From Tubulanus polymorphus (lineage: Eukaryota > Nemertea > Palaeonemertea > Tubulaniformes > Tubulanidae), in assembly GCF_964204645.1 (NCBI RefSeq), contig NC_134033.1:1478631-1542630 (forward strand): DNA of 64,000 bases, in the 5' to 3' direction. How positions within the stretch are numbered: position 1 is the stretch's first letter; each line of letters begins with the position of its first letter. Under the pieces are notes generated by a model. The model did not search any database, was not told where the DNA came from, and saw only the letters and a list, made by a program, of their open reading frames with translations. A program made the translations under genes and the position numbers. Shown piece by piece: positions 10,728 through 21,088 of the stretch.

Positions 10728-11795
10728 ATGAATTCTACCACAATCTCGACGACTAATCCGCAGTGGTGCGAGGACCGGTATCCACCTGAAAGATGGGATC
10801 ACGTTTTCAGTTATAAGATTTACTTGTACGGATATTTTCCGGTTTCAGTTTTAGGAATGATTCTAAACTCTGTTTCTATTGTAGTATTCAGAAAGATCGG
10901 TCGCGACACTTATCAAACAATAATCATTCTCGCCTGGTTTGATTTACTGTTTCTATTTTCAGTGTTTCTTCTTTATCCACTTCGAATATTCATAATCCAA
11001 CAAAATGAAGCAGTTCTCGGCCGTTACGATGACTGGTATTTTGGACACGAAATTATAATTTGGGTTCTACCACTGTTTCATACGTTTCAAATGGCAAAAA
11101 ATTGGTCCGTAGTTATAATCAGTTTTGAAAGACTTCTGGTTGTCGCGAGTCCGCTGTATTTCAGACGATTCTGGAACAAAAAACAAATCATTTTTATATC
11201 GGTTTTAAACGCAATTTCTTCCGCAGTTTGTTACTGGCCGTATTATTTTCCACTACATTTACCCGGAAGGGCCACGCGACGCTGTTTGGAACGTTTATTC
11301 ACAATGGGAACCTTTGGAGCGAAAACAATTCGAACACCATTTACTTATTCGCCTGATTATGCATACAGTTACCTTGATAATTCCTATATCTTTATGACTG
11401 TTCTTGCACCTTTCATTTTTCTAATTGTGATAAATCTAACTTTGTTCGGAATTATGATATTTAGAAAACTAAATCGAAAGAAACAATTTCACGCGGACGC
11501 GGCGGCGCCCGGTGAAAAATCTACCGAACTCAAAATATTAAAAGTGGTTCTTATAATCGTAGCTATATTTTTTATCTGTGAAATTCCCGCATCACTGGAC
11601 CGTGTGTTAGGTTTCTTTAAAAATAAGTTTGGATTATATCACGGTCTAACCGGGGATAAGGAAATGATCATGCGTAAAGTAGGAATTCTGCTCAGTGTTT
11701 TTGACTCATCCGCAAATTTCTTCGTTTACTGCGCAACAAACGGCGCCTTTAGAAAAAAAGCTAAACACATTTCACTGATAAATTATTTTTTGTGA
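10728..11795 (+). CDS. class A GPCR, FMRFamide-receptor-like, tandem copy 1
   Basis: A 355-residue seven-helix receptor in one exon. The N-terminus has an N-glycosylation site (NST). Helices are at about 31-54, 62-89, 108-138, 152-174, 219-245, 269-297 and 314-335. TM3 ends in E134-R135-L136 in place of DRY. TM7 carries DSSANFFVY, the proline-less form of NPxxY common in invertebrate peptide receptors. A conserved Trp lies in QMAKNW. I chose the ATG at 10728 (MNSTT); the frame is open upstream to 10683 but has no other ATG. Copy 2 at 13604 is a close paralogue that shares its upstream flank. This is a plasma-membrane receptor, probably for a neuropeptide; the ligand cannot be told from sequence. 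The FMRFamide-receptor-like label is inferred from motif style. Confidence 0.85.
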   Translation: MNSTTISTTNPQWCEDRYPPERWDHVFSYKIYLYGYFPVSVLGMILNSVSIVVFRKIGRDTYQTIIILAWFDLLFLFSVFLLYPLRIFIIQQNEAVLGRYDDWYFGHEIIIWVLPLFHTFQMAKNWSVVIISFERLLVVASPLYFRRFWNKKQIIFISVLNAISSAVCYWPYYFPLHLPGRATRRCLERLFTMGTFGAKTIRTPFTYSPDYAYSYLDNSYIFMTVLAPFIFLIVINLTLFGIMIFRKLNRKKQFHADAAAPGEKSTELKILKVVLIIVAIFFICEIPASLDRVLGFFKNKFGLYHGLTGDKEMIMRKVGILLSVFDSSANFFVYCATNGAFRKKAKHISLINYFL

Positions 11796-12141
11796 TTCTA
11801 AATAGAACAGAAAACAAAAGCAATTCCTTTCATATCATAGAATCAGACCAATTTTAATTCTATATATTTATCTGTTTTGATGTCTTGCTTGTGGCCGAAT
11901 CCTAATGTGCATAGATGACTTATCTAAAAAAAAACACATAAGACAAAATAGCAAACGCAAAACATTCAAGAATTATTGAAGTGGGATCAGTGGGAGACCC
12001 CTTTTGCGCGTAACCTCAAACTCAAGCGGGTACAGATCAGTCGTTAGGAAAGATATTGAAAAAAATTCAACTCAGGCTTAAACTGCAAATAACCCTCTTT
12101 AACCTCTGTGAAAATTGGAAATATAGCTTTAAGAGATACTT

Positions 12142-12364
12142 AGACTAAAAAAAATTGATACCTTGTTTCTCCGCTCTGCTGAGCTTAAATGTTGACCCGG
12201 CCGGCCGCCCATCTACCCTATACATTACTTTTTTAAAAATCGTGATAAATTTCACCATAACAGACCCGGCCGCTATAGAAATGAACTGTTAGTAAATTTT
12301 ATCATATTTTACAAAAATGACCCGGCCGCTGCGGAGAAACAAGGTTTCATTTTTGTTTAGCCTT
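12142..12364. mobile_element. MITE family A, copy 2
   Basis: A 223-bp copy with better preserved inverted ends: GATACCTTGTTTCTCCGC on the left and GCGGAGAAACAAGGTTTCAT on the right. Three GACCCGGCCG blocks lie inside. It falls between the two GPCR genes. Confidence 0.6.
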
Positions 12365-12719
12365 AGATATTCTAAAATTTATAAATATTGCGATTTCTTT
12401 TACACGCGGCTAAGATATGCGGTCCTTGGTTTCACATCGTCACTGCTCTCAATTTTTCGCGTTCAAAAATTCCAAGAAACGCCAGCAAATATCTGCATTT
12501 CATTTCCTTTAAAGTGGTGTATAAATTGATTTCGTCGAGCAAGGGACTGCAGAACTATGTGATATTCAATCTAAACTTATGTTTTAAAAATGAGCGCAAA
12601 TTATCGCAACAATGGGGACCTCGAGGGACCGCCACAAAATGGCGCCTAGAAACTGGAAACTTCTTTATTGTGACAATCTTATTTTGTTTGGAATTATGAT
12701 ACATTGAAAACTAAGCTTG

Positions 12720-13560
12720 TAGGGTCCGATCTGAAATTTAGCTTTCCTCCTCGGATCCACAGGCACTGAGTCCATATTGGTGGGACAATCATCCGTACCG
12801 TTGTATCGAGTGGGAAAAAGCTTCGAGGAACAGAAATAAACTAGTCGATAATCAATGATTAGAAACCGTTAGAAAACTTATACTAAACTTGTCTTGTTTC
12901 ATGTTTGGAAGTTTGAATTCGAAACGGTGCCGATTCTACGAAGGCGGTGGAGGTGAGCGCAGGCGGGCGCAGGCGGGTGGAGGTGAGCGCAGGCGGGTGG
13001 AGGAGGGCGCAGGCGGGTGGAGGAGGGCGCAGGCGGGCGGAGGCGCCCGGTCCGTTCTCAGAAAATACGTATTTAAAGTTCTTTTCGAATCCGTCAATAT
13101 CGATCTCCTATATTCATACTGCCAGATACCGAATGGTACAAATTAGCTGCCCGTCTGTTTCACTCGGTTGATATTATTGATTTACTGATTTTTGTGCAGT
13201 GCAGTTTTGTGTTATAACAAATCAACAGTGCATTCAATGCATGTCTGAACTTGGAGTAATTCGATTAGTGAATAGCTCGAGGATACCCCATGTAATCATT
13301 CATTAAGACTTAACTCACTTGGAGCAAATAGTCCCTCTCCTCAGTCCTGGAGGTGTCTTGTATCGTGACAGTCGTATAGATTACTTCTGCACTTTCTTTA
13401 TGAAAATCAGAGTTTCATCTTTGGGGAATCTGCGTTTTCCAGCATTTAAAAGGTGTATGTGTATACGTATATTTTATTTTCGATCAGATGAAGATAATAG
13501 TTCACAGATCACGTTTTGAGTATATTTGATTATAGGGTGAGAGAGATAGAGATAGAGCAA
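12720..13560 (+). repeat. duplicated 5' flank of GPCR copy 2
   Basis: This flank carries blocks found again after the second receptor: TTGTATCGAGTGGG (12802 and about 15500) and GGAGGCGCCCGGTCCGTTCTCAG (13039 and 16157). Its part nearest the gene, from about 13320, aligns with the flank of GPCR copy 1 (TCGTGAC, TTCATCTTTG, TTGTGTTACTGCAGAG). It is duplicated promoter-bearing DNA. Confidence 0.6.
12945..13045. repeat. G-rich minisatellite GGAGGTGAGCGCAGGCGGGT
   Basis: Five to six units of 18-20 bp, strongly G-biased on the plus strand. It lies upstream of GPCR copy 2 and is absent from the homologous flank at 16.1 kb, so it expanded after that duplication. Confidence 0.8.
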
Positions 13561-13603
13561 TTTGTGTTACTGCAGAGTAGTCACTGATTACAGGTCCTTC
13601 AAC

Positions 13604-14674
13604 ATGAATTCTACCACAATCACTACGACTATGGGTTTAGTATCCTGCGAGGACCTGAGCCTTTATCCACCCTTAAGATGGGATCACGTTTTCAGTTATA
13701 GTATTTACCTATACGGGTATTTGCCGGCTTCAGTTTGCGGAATGTTTCTAAACTCTGCTTCTATTCTCGTTTTCACAAAGATCGGTCGCTCCACTTATCA
13801 AACTATAATCATTCTCGCCTGGTTTGATTTACTGTTTCTATTTTCAGTGTTTCTTCTTTATCCACTTCGGATATTAGTAATCCAACAATATGAAGTAGTT
13901 CTCGGCCGTTTCGATGATTGGCTTTTTGGACACGAAATTATAATTTGGGTTCTACCGCTGTTTCATACGTTTCAAATGGCAAAAAATTGGGGCGTAGTTA
14001 CAGTAAATTTTGAAAGACTTCTGGTGGTCGCGAGTCCGCTGTATTTCAGACGATTCTGGAAGAAAAAACAAATCATTTTTCTGTCGGTTTTAAACATATT
14101 TTCTTCCGTCGTTTGTTTCTGGCCGTATTATTTTCCGCAACGTTTACCGGGAAGGCCCAGGCGGCGCTGTTTTAGACGTTTTTTCACTATGGGAGCTTTT
14201 GAAGCGAGAACAATTCGAACACCTTTTAGATATCGGGGTTTTGGCGCACTCAAATACATCGATAATTCCAATATGTTCATGACTGTTCTTGTACCTTATA
14301 TTTTGCTAATTATGATGAATCTAAATTTGTCAGGAATTATGATATTTAGAAAACTAAATCGAAAGAAACAATTTCACGCGGACGCGGCGGCGCCCGGTGA
14401 AAAATCTACCGAACTCAAAATATTAAAACTGGTTCTTATAATTGTAGCTATGTTCCTTATCCTTGAAACTCCCGCATCGCTGGACCGTATGCTAGTTTAC
14501 TTCCAAACAGAGTTACATCACGGTCTAGCCGGGGATGAAATGATGGTCATGCGTAAAGTAGGAATTCTGCTCAGTGTTTTAGACTCGTCCGTAAATTTCT
14601 TCGTTTACTGCGCAACGAACGTCGCCTTTAGACAAAAAGCTAAACAGATTTTACTGATAAATTATTTTTTGTGA
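13604..14674 (+). CDS. class A GPCR, FMRFamide-receptor-like, tandem copy 2
   Basis: A 356-residue intronless paralogue of the receptor at 10728. Long identical stretches cover TM2 (TYQTIIILAWFDLLFLFSVF), intracellular loop 3 (KKQFHADAAAPGEKSTELKI) and TM7. Differences concentrate in the N-terminus, extracellular loop 2 and the loop before TM7, as expected if ligand preference diverged. FERLLVV ends TM3 and NFFVY lies in TM7. Start ATG at 13604; the sequence just upstream is homologous to the other copy. The near-identical nucleotide sequence of the cores points to recent tandem duplication or gene conversion. Confidence 0.85.
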   Translation: MNSTTITTTMGLVSCEDLSLYPPLRWDHVFSYSIYLYGYLPASVCGMFLNSASILVFTKIGRSTYQTIIILAWFDLLFLFSVFLLYPLRILVIQQYEVVLGRFDDWLFGHEIIIWVLPLFHTFQMAKNWGVVTVNFERLLVVASPLYFRRFWKKKQIIFLSVLNIFSSVVCFWPYYFPQRLPGRPRRRCFRRFFTMGAFEARTIRTPFRYRGFGALKYIDNSNMFMTVLVPYILLIMMNLNLSGIMIFRKLNRKKQFHADAAAPGEKSTELKILKLVLIIVAMFLILETPASLDRMLVYFQTELHHGLAGDEMMVMRKVGILLSVLDSSVNFFVYCATNVAFRQKAKQILLINYFL

Positions 14675-16890
14675 TCATGAACAGAAAACAAAAACAATTC
14701 CTTTCATGTCCTAGAATCAGATAAATCTTAATTCTCTATATTCATCTGTTTTGACGTCTTGGCTGCTGTGCGAGGGGTGTGCAGTATTAGTCCGCGTGGG
14801 CGCCAGACTATATAATAATAATATAAACTTTATTGTCAGTTACTAATAACTTTTGACGAAAAAAAAACATAAAATCACAAATTTATAAAAATGGTGATAG
14901 CAATTTACAGTCAGAAAATAAGAAATCCGAAATAACACAAAACACATTATAAGCTAATAAACCAGTTGTCCTAAACTTAGAGATGTTTCGAACATAATCT
15001 GTTTTGCGCATTAAATTTATGAATTGATCGGTGTTCGGGTGTACAAAATACTTTCTATAGGGATGTATTGAGATATGGGTGTAGCGTATGCGGGACATAC
15101 TAGTAAAACATGGTATAAATCTTCAATTTGATCATCATTACATTGTATATACTACAATACAGAGATTCCAGTACGCCTGATGGTGGCTTATAGTCTTAAG
15201 CCGAAACGTTACGCAAATATATATATATACTCATCTATTCAAGTTCCTCGTTTTTGCTGAATTATTTGTTGGATTTCTGTCGTTATTTCTAATGAAAATT
15301 GATACAGATGTACCCGCTATCAAAATACCCCTTACATTAATAATACGGTTTTTCGTGTCTGATTTCAGCCCTTTTACATTTAAGGAATAAAAGCCACTTG
15401 CCCGGAAGGTGGCAAGCATATCTGAAATTTTGATACCCTCTCAAAGATCAACCTGCCCCATACTCAAGCAGTCCGATAGGTGGCACTATCACATCCGTTG
15501 TATCGAGTGGGTAAAAATCTTTGAGACGTTTCACTAGCCCGTGATGATGACAATCGGCTTGTTCTAATGATAGTATACTTGTCGCGGGCAATCTCAGACA
15601 AGTGCTTAGATCGGACCTTATCTCTTATCATAGAAATCACAAAAAAACCTGGTATAAGTAAATCTAGCTTTATTCGTTTTTATAGTTTGTTGCAATACAA
15701 ACTTTATGTATCATATGAACAGAGCGATTGAAGCGGTTTCAGATTGGTTCGATAGCCCAAATTCTCTGCAAAAGGAAATGCTGGAATACACCAGTCATTG
15801 GGAGGTTAGATTCTGGTGCATTCTTTAGAAATATCGTTAAGATCGTGTTATGTGCCCCAAATGTTACTACGGTAAGAATGATCATGATAAGCACTGCAGC
15901 AAACTTCGCCCCACCTCGAGACAATCCGTGACGTCAGCAAAATCGATCCGGAAAACGGAAAATCACGGTGCAAAGCGTCAGAAATGAATGATTTCGTTGT
16001 TGTCCGAATAAGTTAAAAAATCCGAATTGGCCATGTCCAAGTCTGCGGCGAGGTTTAATTAATTCAGATTATAATGATAAATCACCGTAAGAAAACTTAT
16101 CATGTACTTATCTTGTCTTCATGTTTGGAGTTTGAATATGTAACTGCGATTCTGCAGCGGAGGCGCCCGGTCCGTTCTCAGAAACTACGCAAATATTCAA
16201 AGTTCTTATTGAATCCGTCAATATCAATCTCCCGTATTCATACCGTCAGATACCGCATCACACGAATATTGTCGTATCCATCGGTTTGGGCATTTGCCTC
16301 GGTACTCTGGGGTAAGGACTGCTCCGTTGCGGAGCTACCCTTATCGATACAGATATCCGGCGCTACCGGTGGTCATGTGACTAAACAAAATGGCGGATTA
16401 CGCGCTGTGCGTGATAGACGGGCTGGATTAAATCGATTAATTAGTGTATTTGAAGTTGTTGTTATTGTTTATGGAAGTTCTAGATAAGGTAAGCAGTTGA
16501 ACAGTTTATTCTACGATAGATTAGATCAGTCACGAGTGAATAGGTTCGCAACCAGAGCCGCAATTTACACCCGACCGGCAGAAATGGGAAGTGTGTACAC
16601 ACAGTGACACAGACAGTGTTTCAGAGCGAGGGGAGAGACCTGCTCTGCTTATGAATTACTCTATGAAGTCATTCACACAGTTCAATACCCTTTACATAGT
16701 GTTGAGTCCTTGAAATACCATATGGTATTCCTTTACTTTCATACCACGGCACTTTCAGCCAGCTACTCAAGTGTGATATATGGATGGAATAAAACCCCCT
16801 AATCTGAGATAATGGTAGGGTACTCCCTCCCCCAACTATTCCCATTGACAATATTTCCTGTCTTGTCATTTCTTTCAACTCAACAGATTT
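14675..16890. other. GPCR-cluster 3' flank with a receptor-less third repeat unit
   Basis: No gene was recognised. Segments at about 15450-15560 and 16070-16345 match the 5' flank of GPCR copy 2 (12750-12860 and 12860-13150), but no receptor sequence follows. The remnant reads as a truncated third tandem unit. The short open frames here have no family features. Confidence 0.55.
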
Positions 16891-16898
16891 GTAAAATG

Positions 16899-17258
16899 AA
16901 GTCAATTCATGTTGACATTTGCTGCATGTGTGGTCTGTTTATTTTGTTGTTTATACCAGGTGACCAGCATCTCTAGACCAATCAAAATCTAGGGTTAGGG
17001 TTGTGGCCAATGTGCATACCAGGTGACCAGTTCTGACCAATCAGAAGCTAGGGTTAGGGTTAAGCTTGTGGACAATTAGCATACCAGGTGACCAGCAGCT
17101 CTAGACCAATCAGAATCTAGGGTTAGGGTTAAGCTTGTGGTCGATTTGCATACCAGGTGACCAGTTCTGACCAATCAGAAGCTAGGGTTAGGGTTAAGCT
17201 TGTGGTCGATTTGCATACCAGGTGACCAGTACTGACCAATCAGCAGCTAGGATTTTAC
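16899..17258. repeat. 65-bp CCAGGTGACCAG / TTAGGG minisatellite element, copy 2
   Basis: About five units of roughly 65 bp, each with GCATACCAGGTGACCAG, GACCAATCAGAAGC and TAGGGTTAGGGTTAAGC. The lead-in matches that of the 10.07-kb copy. Two adjacent TTAGGG motifs per unit resemble telomere repeats but are embedded in a longer unit. Confidence 0.8.
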
Positions 17259-17537
17259 TGTACTGCTGTATTGACGACACATTGGCTCGAAAAGTCATTA
17301 TAAGAAATACATGTAAATTTATAAAATAGGAAATAAGACTTTATCAAATAACTAAATATACAATAAAATTCAAACACTGACTGCATTACAAATTCTCTTT
17401 AGAATTTGGTGATGATTCTAACATTATGCCGGTTTTGTAAACTGGATATAGTGAACAGTCAACAGTCTCAAAATATATCTGTGTGATTCAGAAATCAGAC
17501 TAAAAGATGAAGATGTATTATCAATAGCAGTAACAAG

Positions 17538-17633
17538 ATGTTTCTAGTTGGTGGTTTAGCGATGATTTTGTGTTTGTTGATAGCTATCTGCGTGAACTGC
17601 AATGCGACGACTATCCTGATTCCTGACAGTTGA
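17538..17633 (+). CDS. short signal-peptide-like frame, 31 aa
   Basis: ATG followed by a strongly hydrophobic stretch (MFLVGGLAMILCLLIAICVN) and a short polar tail before TGA. This looks like a secretory leader with a cleavage site after CNA. No mature domain follows and no good donor is present, so it is either a micropeptide, an orphan first exon, or chance. Confidence 0.25.
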   Translation: MFLVGGLAMILCLLIAICVNCNATTILIPDS

Positions 17634-18159
17634 AAACAATTATTTCCTGTCTTAAAAGCGCGCTTCACACTAAAATCAATCCGAAAGCGCTATGCAATGG
17701 GATACCGGCAACACCAGATGGCGCAACAAAACACTGGGTTACTCTTTGTGAAAATCAGTTCATTTTCAATGAAACTTGAACATTATTTTTAGGCTTCCAA
17801 ATCCGGAAATTATCAAACGAGTCATCGAATTGATATAACATTTCCTTTCTCTCTCAGTATATGGTATTGATTTCACTGAAAATTGATTAACTAATCAGAA
17901 AATTTGACTCGAAGTTTATCGAAATGTAGAAGAAATCGAAGCGCGGTAACCCAGTGCCACTAGCGACACCTGGCGGATTATCGCTGAATCCTCGCTTCCC
18001 ACAGTAGCCTTGCCGGTATGCCATTATTTTAAACCGGGGGAAATTGACACAATTAGAAGAAAACATGCTGCTGCCAATACAATATGATTCAATACATTAC
18101 TATCTTCATGTATAGAGGAAACAAGCTTCTTGTTACTGCTGCCCTCTGTTGTCGTAGAA

Positions 18160-18200
18160 ATGCACCAGCAGCAGCAGCAGCAGCAGCGGCAGCAACTTTA
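18160..18200. repeat. CAG/GCA trinucleotide run
   Basis: GCA/GCG repeats would encode polyalanine on either strand. The flanking frames show no other gene-like feature. Confidence 0.7.
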
Positions 18201-18479
18201 TTGATTTTTACCCGCGCTGATGACGCGCCTCGTACGATACTAATACATTCAACAGATAGATCACCACGGCGACGACGCAACAATATCCATCATCATCATC
18301 ATCAGCGAGCGATAAAAGAAAAACTCGTTAAAAATAATCATTACGAAATCTATTAACGGATATGTCATAAATATTCATATTGATCGCGGTTGAGACGACG
18401 AAGGACTGCTCCAATTTATTATCGACTGTTGTGTTACTGTTGAAGCATTTATCTATCGGAGGAATTTATATCAAGTATA

Positions 18480-18760
18480 GTAGACGAGTCAAGAGTCATT
18501 TGGAGTCACCTCAGTGCATTTAGATTCTTGGAGTCACCCACAGTGCATTTGTATATACTCATATTAGAGTGATTTTGGAGTCAACCTCAGTGAGTTTAGA
18601 TTCTTGGAGTCACCCTCAGTGAGTTTAGATTCTTGGAGTCACCCGAGTGTTTTTAGACTTTGAGTCAACTGTGTAGTGTGCTCAGATTCTTATTGCAGTA
18701 ATTCGGAGTAACCCCCAGTGCATTTAGATTCATATTGGAGTAATTCGGAGTCACTCGTTG
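18480..18760. repeat. TTGGAGTCACCCTCAGTG minisatellite
   Basis: Six to seven degenerate units of about 38 bp with TTTAGATTCTTGGAGTCACC, lying upstream of the RhoGEF first exon. No coding signal. Confidence 0.7.
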
Positions 18761-18879
18761 TGATTCATTTATGAAATAAGACAAAACAATCACAAATTTA
18801 ATCACAGATTGCTTGTGACATGTAGATTACGGAGGTATTTCAGTGATTAGATCACTCACTATCAGCTGTTTATATACCG

Positions 18880-19710
18880 GTACCGTAGATTGAGATTCGA
18901 CGATGTCGTTGACAAGATGGCCGCCCGCTCGTCCGTCTGCTGCTACCTGTTGTCATCTCGTAAACATCGCTTCTCGAAGCGTTTGTTGAACTCATAGCAA
19001 CCCGTCGCGGGGATTGAAAAGATATGATATCTTATAAACAGAACAATAACCTAGAAACAACCGAGGCGTAGCCGGTGAAGTTGAGGAAGCGTTGTCAGTG
19101 TCAGTGTCGTTGGAAATACTATCAGCTGAAAATCGATTATAATCTACTGACAATATACGCGGCAAGCAATAATTAATGCACTAATCAAAATTACATATGA
19201 GTAAATGGTGTTAAGATCGTCAAAAGTCGTCGATCATCATTTATATTTACTGTAATTCACTATATCATTTCAAATTACTGTAAACTATATTTGATCTCTA
19301 CTGATGGCAACTCTAAGCGAGGGTTCTTTTTTAAGAGTGGTAGATATTCCTATAGCCTATAACTCTTACGGTCTACAGGATTACTGAAAGTCTCTGTGAA
19401 CTTTCCATTCTAACTGTTGCGTCAAGTCATTTCAAATATAGGCCTATCTAGAATCTTGTATTATAGGATCCTGTCAAAGATTTGATTCTATTTTTTCCAT
19501 TTATTCGAGACTTTTCCTCCCGACGTTCGAAAGAAAAAACTATTTTAAGGATTATCATTAAATTAAAGATATTTTTATCCGTGTGTGCGTCATTGTTACG
19601 AATACTGTTTAATCTAGTCGCCATGGTAACTGGGATATATTCGGCTGCTTCGTTTTCTACGAGTTGAAATCGCGTTTAAACTCGTCGATTCAACTCGTCG
19701 CGACGAGTTC
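18880..19710 (+). promoter_or_regulatory. probable distal promoter / 5' UTR of the RhoGEF gene
   Basis: The region holds GACAAGATGGCCGCCCGC (a YY1-like AAGATGGCCGCC) near 18912 and increased CpG up to the first coding exon. The exact transcription start cannot be placed. Confidence 0.35.
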
Positions 19711-20158
19711 ATGAAATCGGTCGCTACGATGCCGTCGACAGGCGGCGCCGCCGTCGCCGTCGTCAGCGGCAACGAAAACGTTATCGAACACGAAATCGAG
19801 AATTTCGTCGAGAATTTCAAAAAACATTGCGGCGTCGCCAATAGCGATAACAACAATGGAAATTGGTTGGAACGTCCGTTTAGTTTGGAGTTCGCCGGTG
19901 ATTCGGGTGACAATACTACTTCCTGTACGCCTGCTACAACTACCTCGTCGTCTGCCTCCTCAGTTTCATCTTACGAGACGTCGGCCGATGATAATTTGAT
20001 CGTAGTCGTGGAGGAGGAGGAGCAGACGACTGAGGAGCAGACGACCGAGGAGCAGACGATATCGTTCCTCTCATCCCCGAATGGTAACAGCAGCGTCGGC
20101 GGTAGCAGCGCATTCGAATCATGCTCTGAAGGTCACGTGGAGCTGCTTCCGTTCCGAG
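19711..20158 (+). CDS. MCF2L: RhoGEF 5' exon, distal alternative
   Basis: This exon codes 149 residues plus one base. It is low-complexity: Gly/Ala/Val, Asn-rich, Ser/Thr-rich, then an acidic stretch with three EEQTT-type repeats. It ends at CGA G|GTAGGT. The leftover G plus AA of the exon at 32495 gives GAA, keeping the frame. I see no homology to the vertebrate N-terminus, which is also variable and encoded by alternative first exons. Confidence 0.65.
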
Positions 20159-21021
20159 GTAGGTTCTTATATGGGCGGTTGGTTTACGTTTGATGATGTC
20201 ATAGGGGGATTGGTATTGGTAGCCATCTTCACTGGAAGGTTCTAGATAGATGGAAGGGTTTTAAGGTCAATTCGATGATGTCATAGGGGGATTTATGGAG
20301 GCAGCCATAATTTCTAGAGGGGTATATAGATTAGATCACTAGTAGACAATCTAAATATGTCATAGGAGGATGAAATGGAGGCGGCCATCTTTAAAGATGG
20401 CGGTTTTCTATCATATAAGTCTTAGAAGTTAAACCAAAGAACTCAACAATAAAATGATGATGTCATAGGGAGACTTTTAGGGGTAAACATCTTTTTTGGA
20501 AGGTCTATAGATGAAATGACTTAGCAATTCGATGATGTCATATGGGGATTTATGGAGTCAGAGTGTGGTAGTGGTTGTTGCAGATCACTGTGTTGCCGCT
20601 GAACCAGCTACTGACGGACGGAAACTAGTTACCATGGTTACTCGGTGATCGGAATATATATAGTGTACTTATGATAAGGCGTGTTGTTCGAAAGGAGATG
20701 TCGTCGTTCCATACGAGACAGTTTTCAATTTTAGACGTTGCTGGTGTTTTCAGGAAAAGCTCAATTCAGTTTTATAACCGTTTTAACGACTGCTGAAGAC
20801 AAAACCAGTCTCAAGATTTAGGACCACTTTTGGACATAAGCCTCGACTACGGCCTCTACTACAATATCTTACCAATAATATGCACACAGTCATGACTTCC
20901 ATCCCGAAGCGCTCTTAAATCATAAGACAGGACGATTAGCAATAGGAAAAATAAGAGATGGTCTTCTCTGTAAAGTCATGAGAATGCAACTACTAGAAAA
21001 CCAATATATATAATATATATA

Positions 21022-21088
<67 letters not shown>

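Noticed and set aside
18084-18356. 90-codon frame with polyalanine
   Set aside because: CAG repeat plus basic tail, no splice or domain support.
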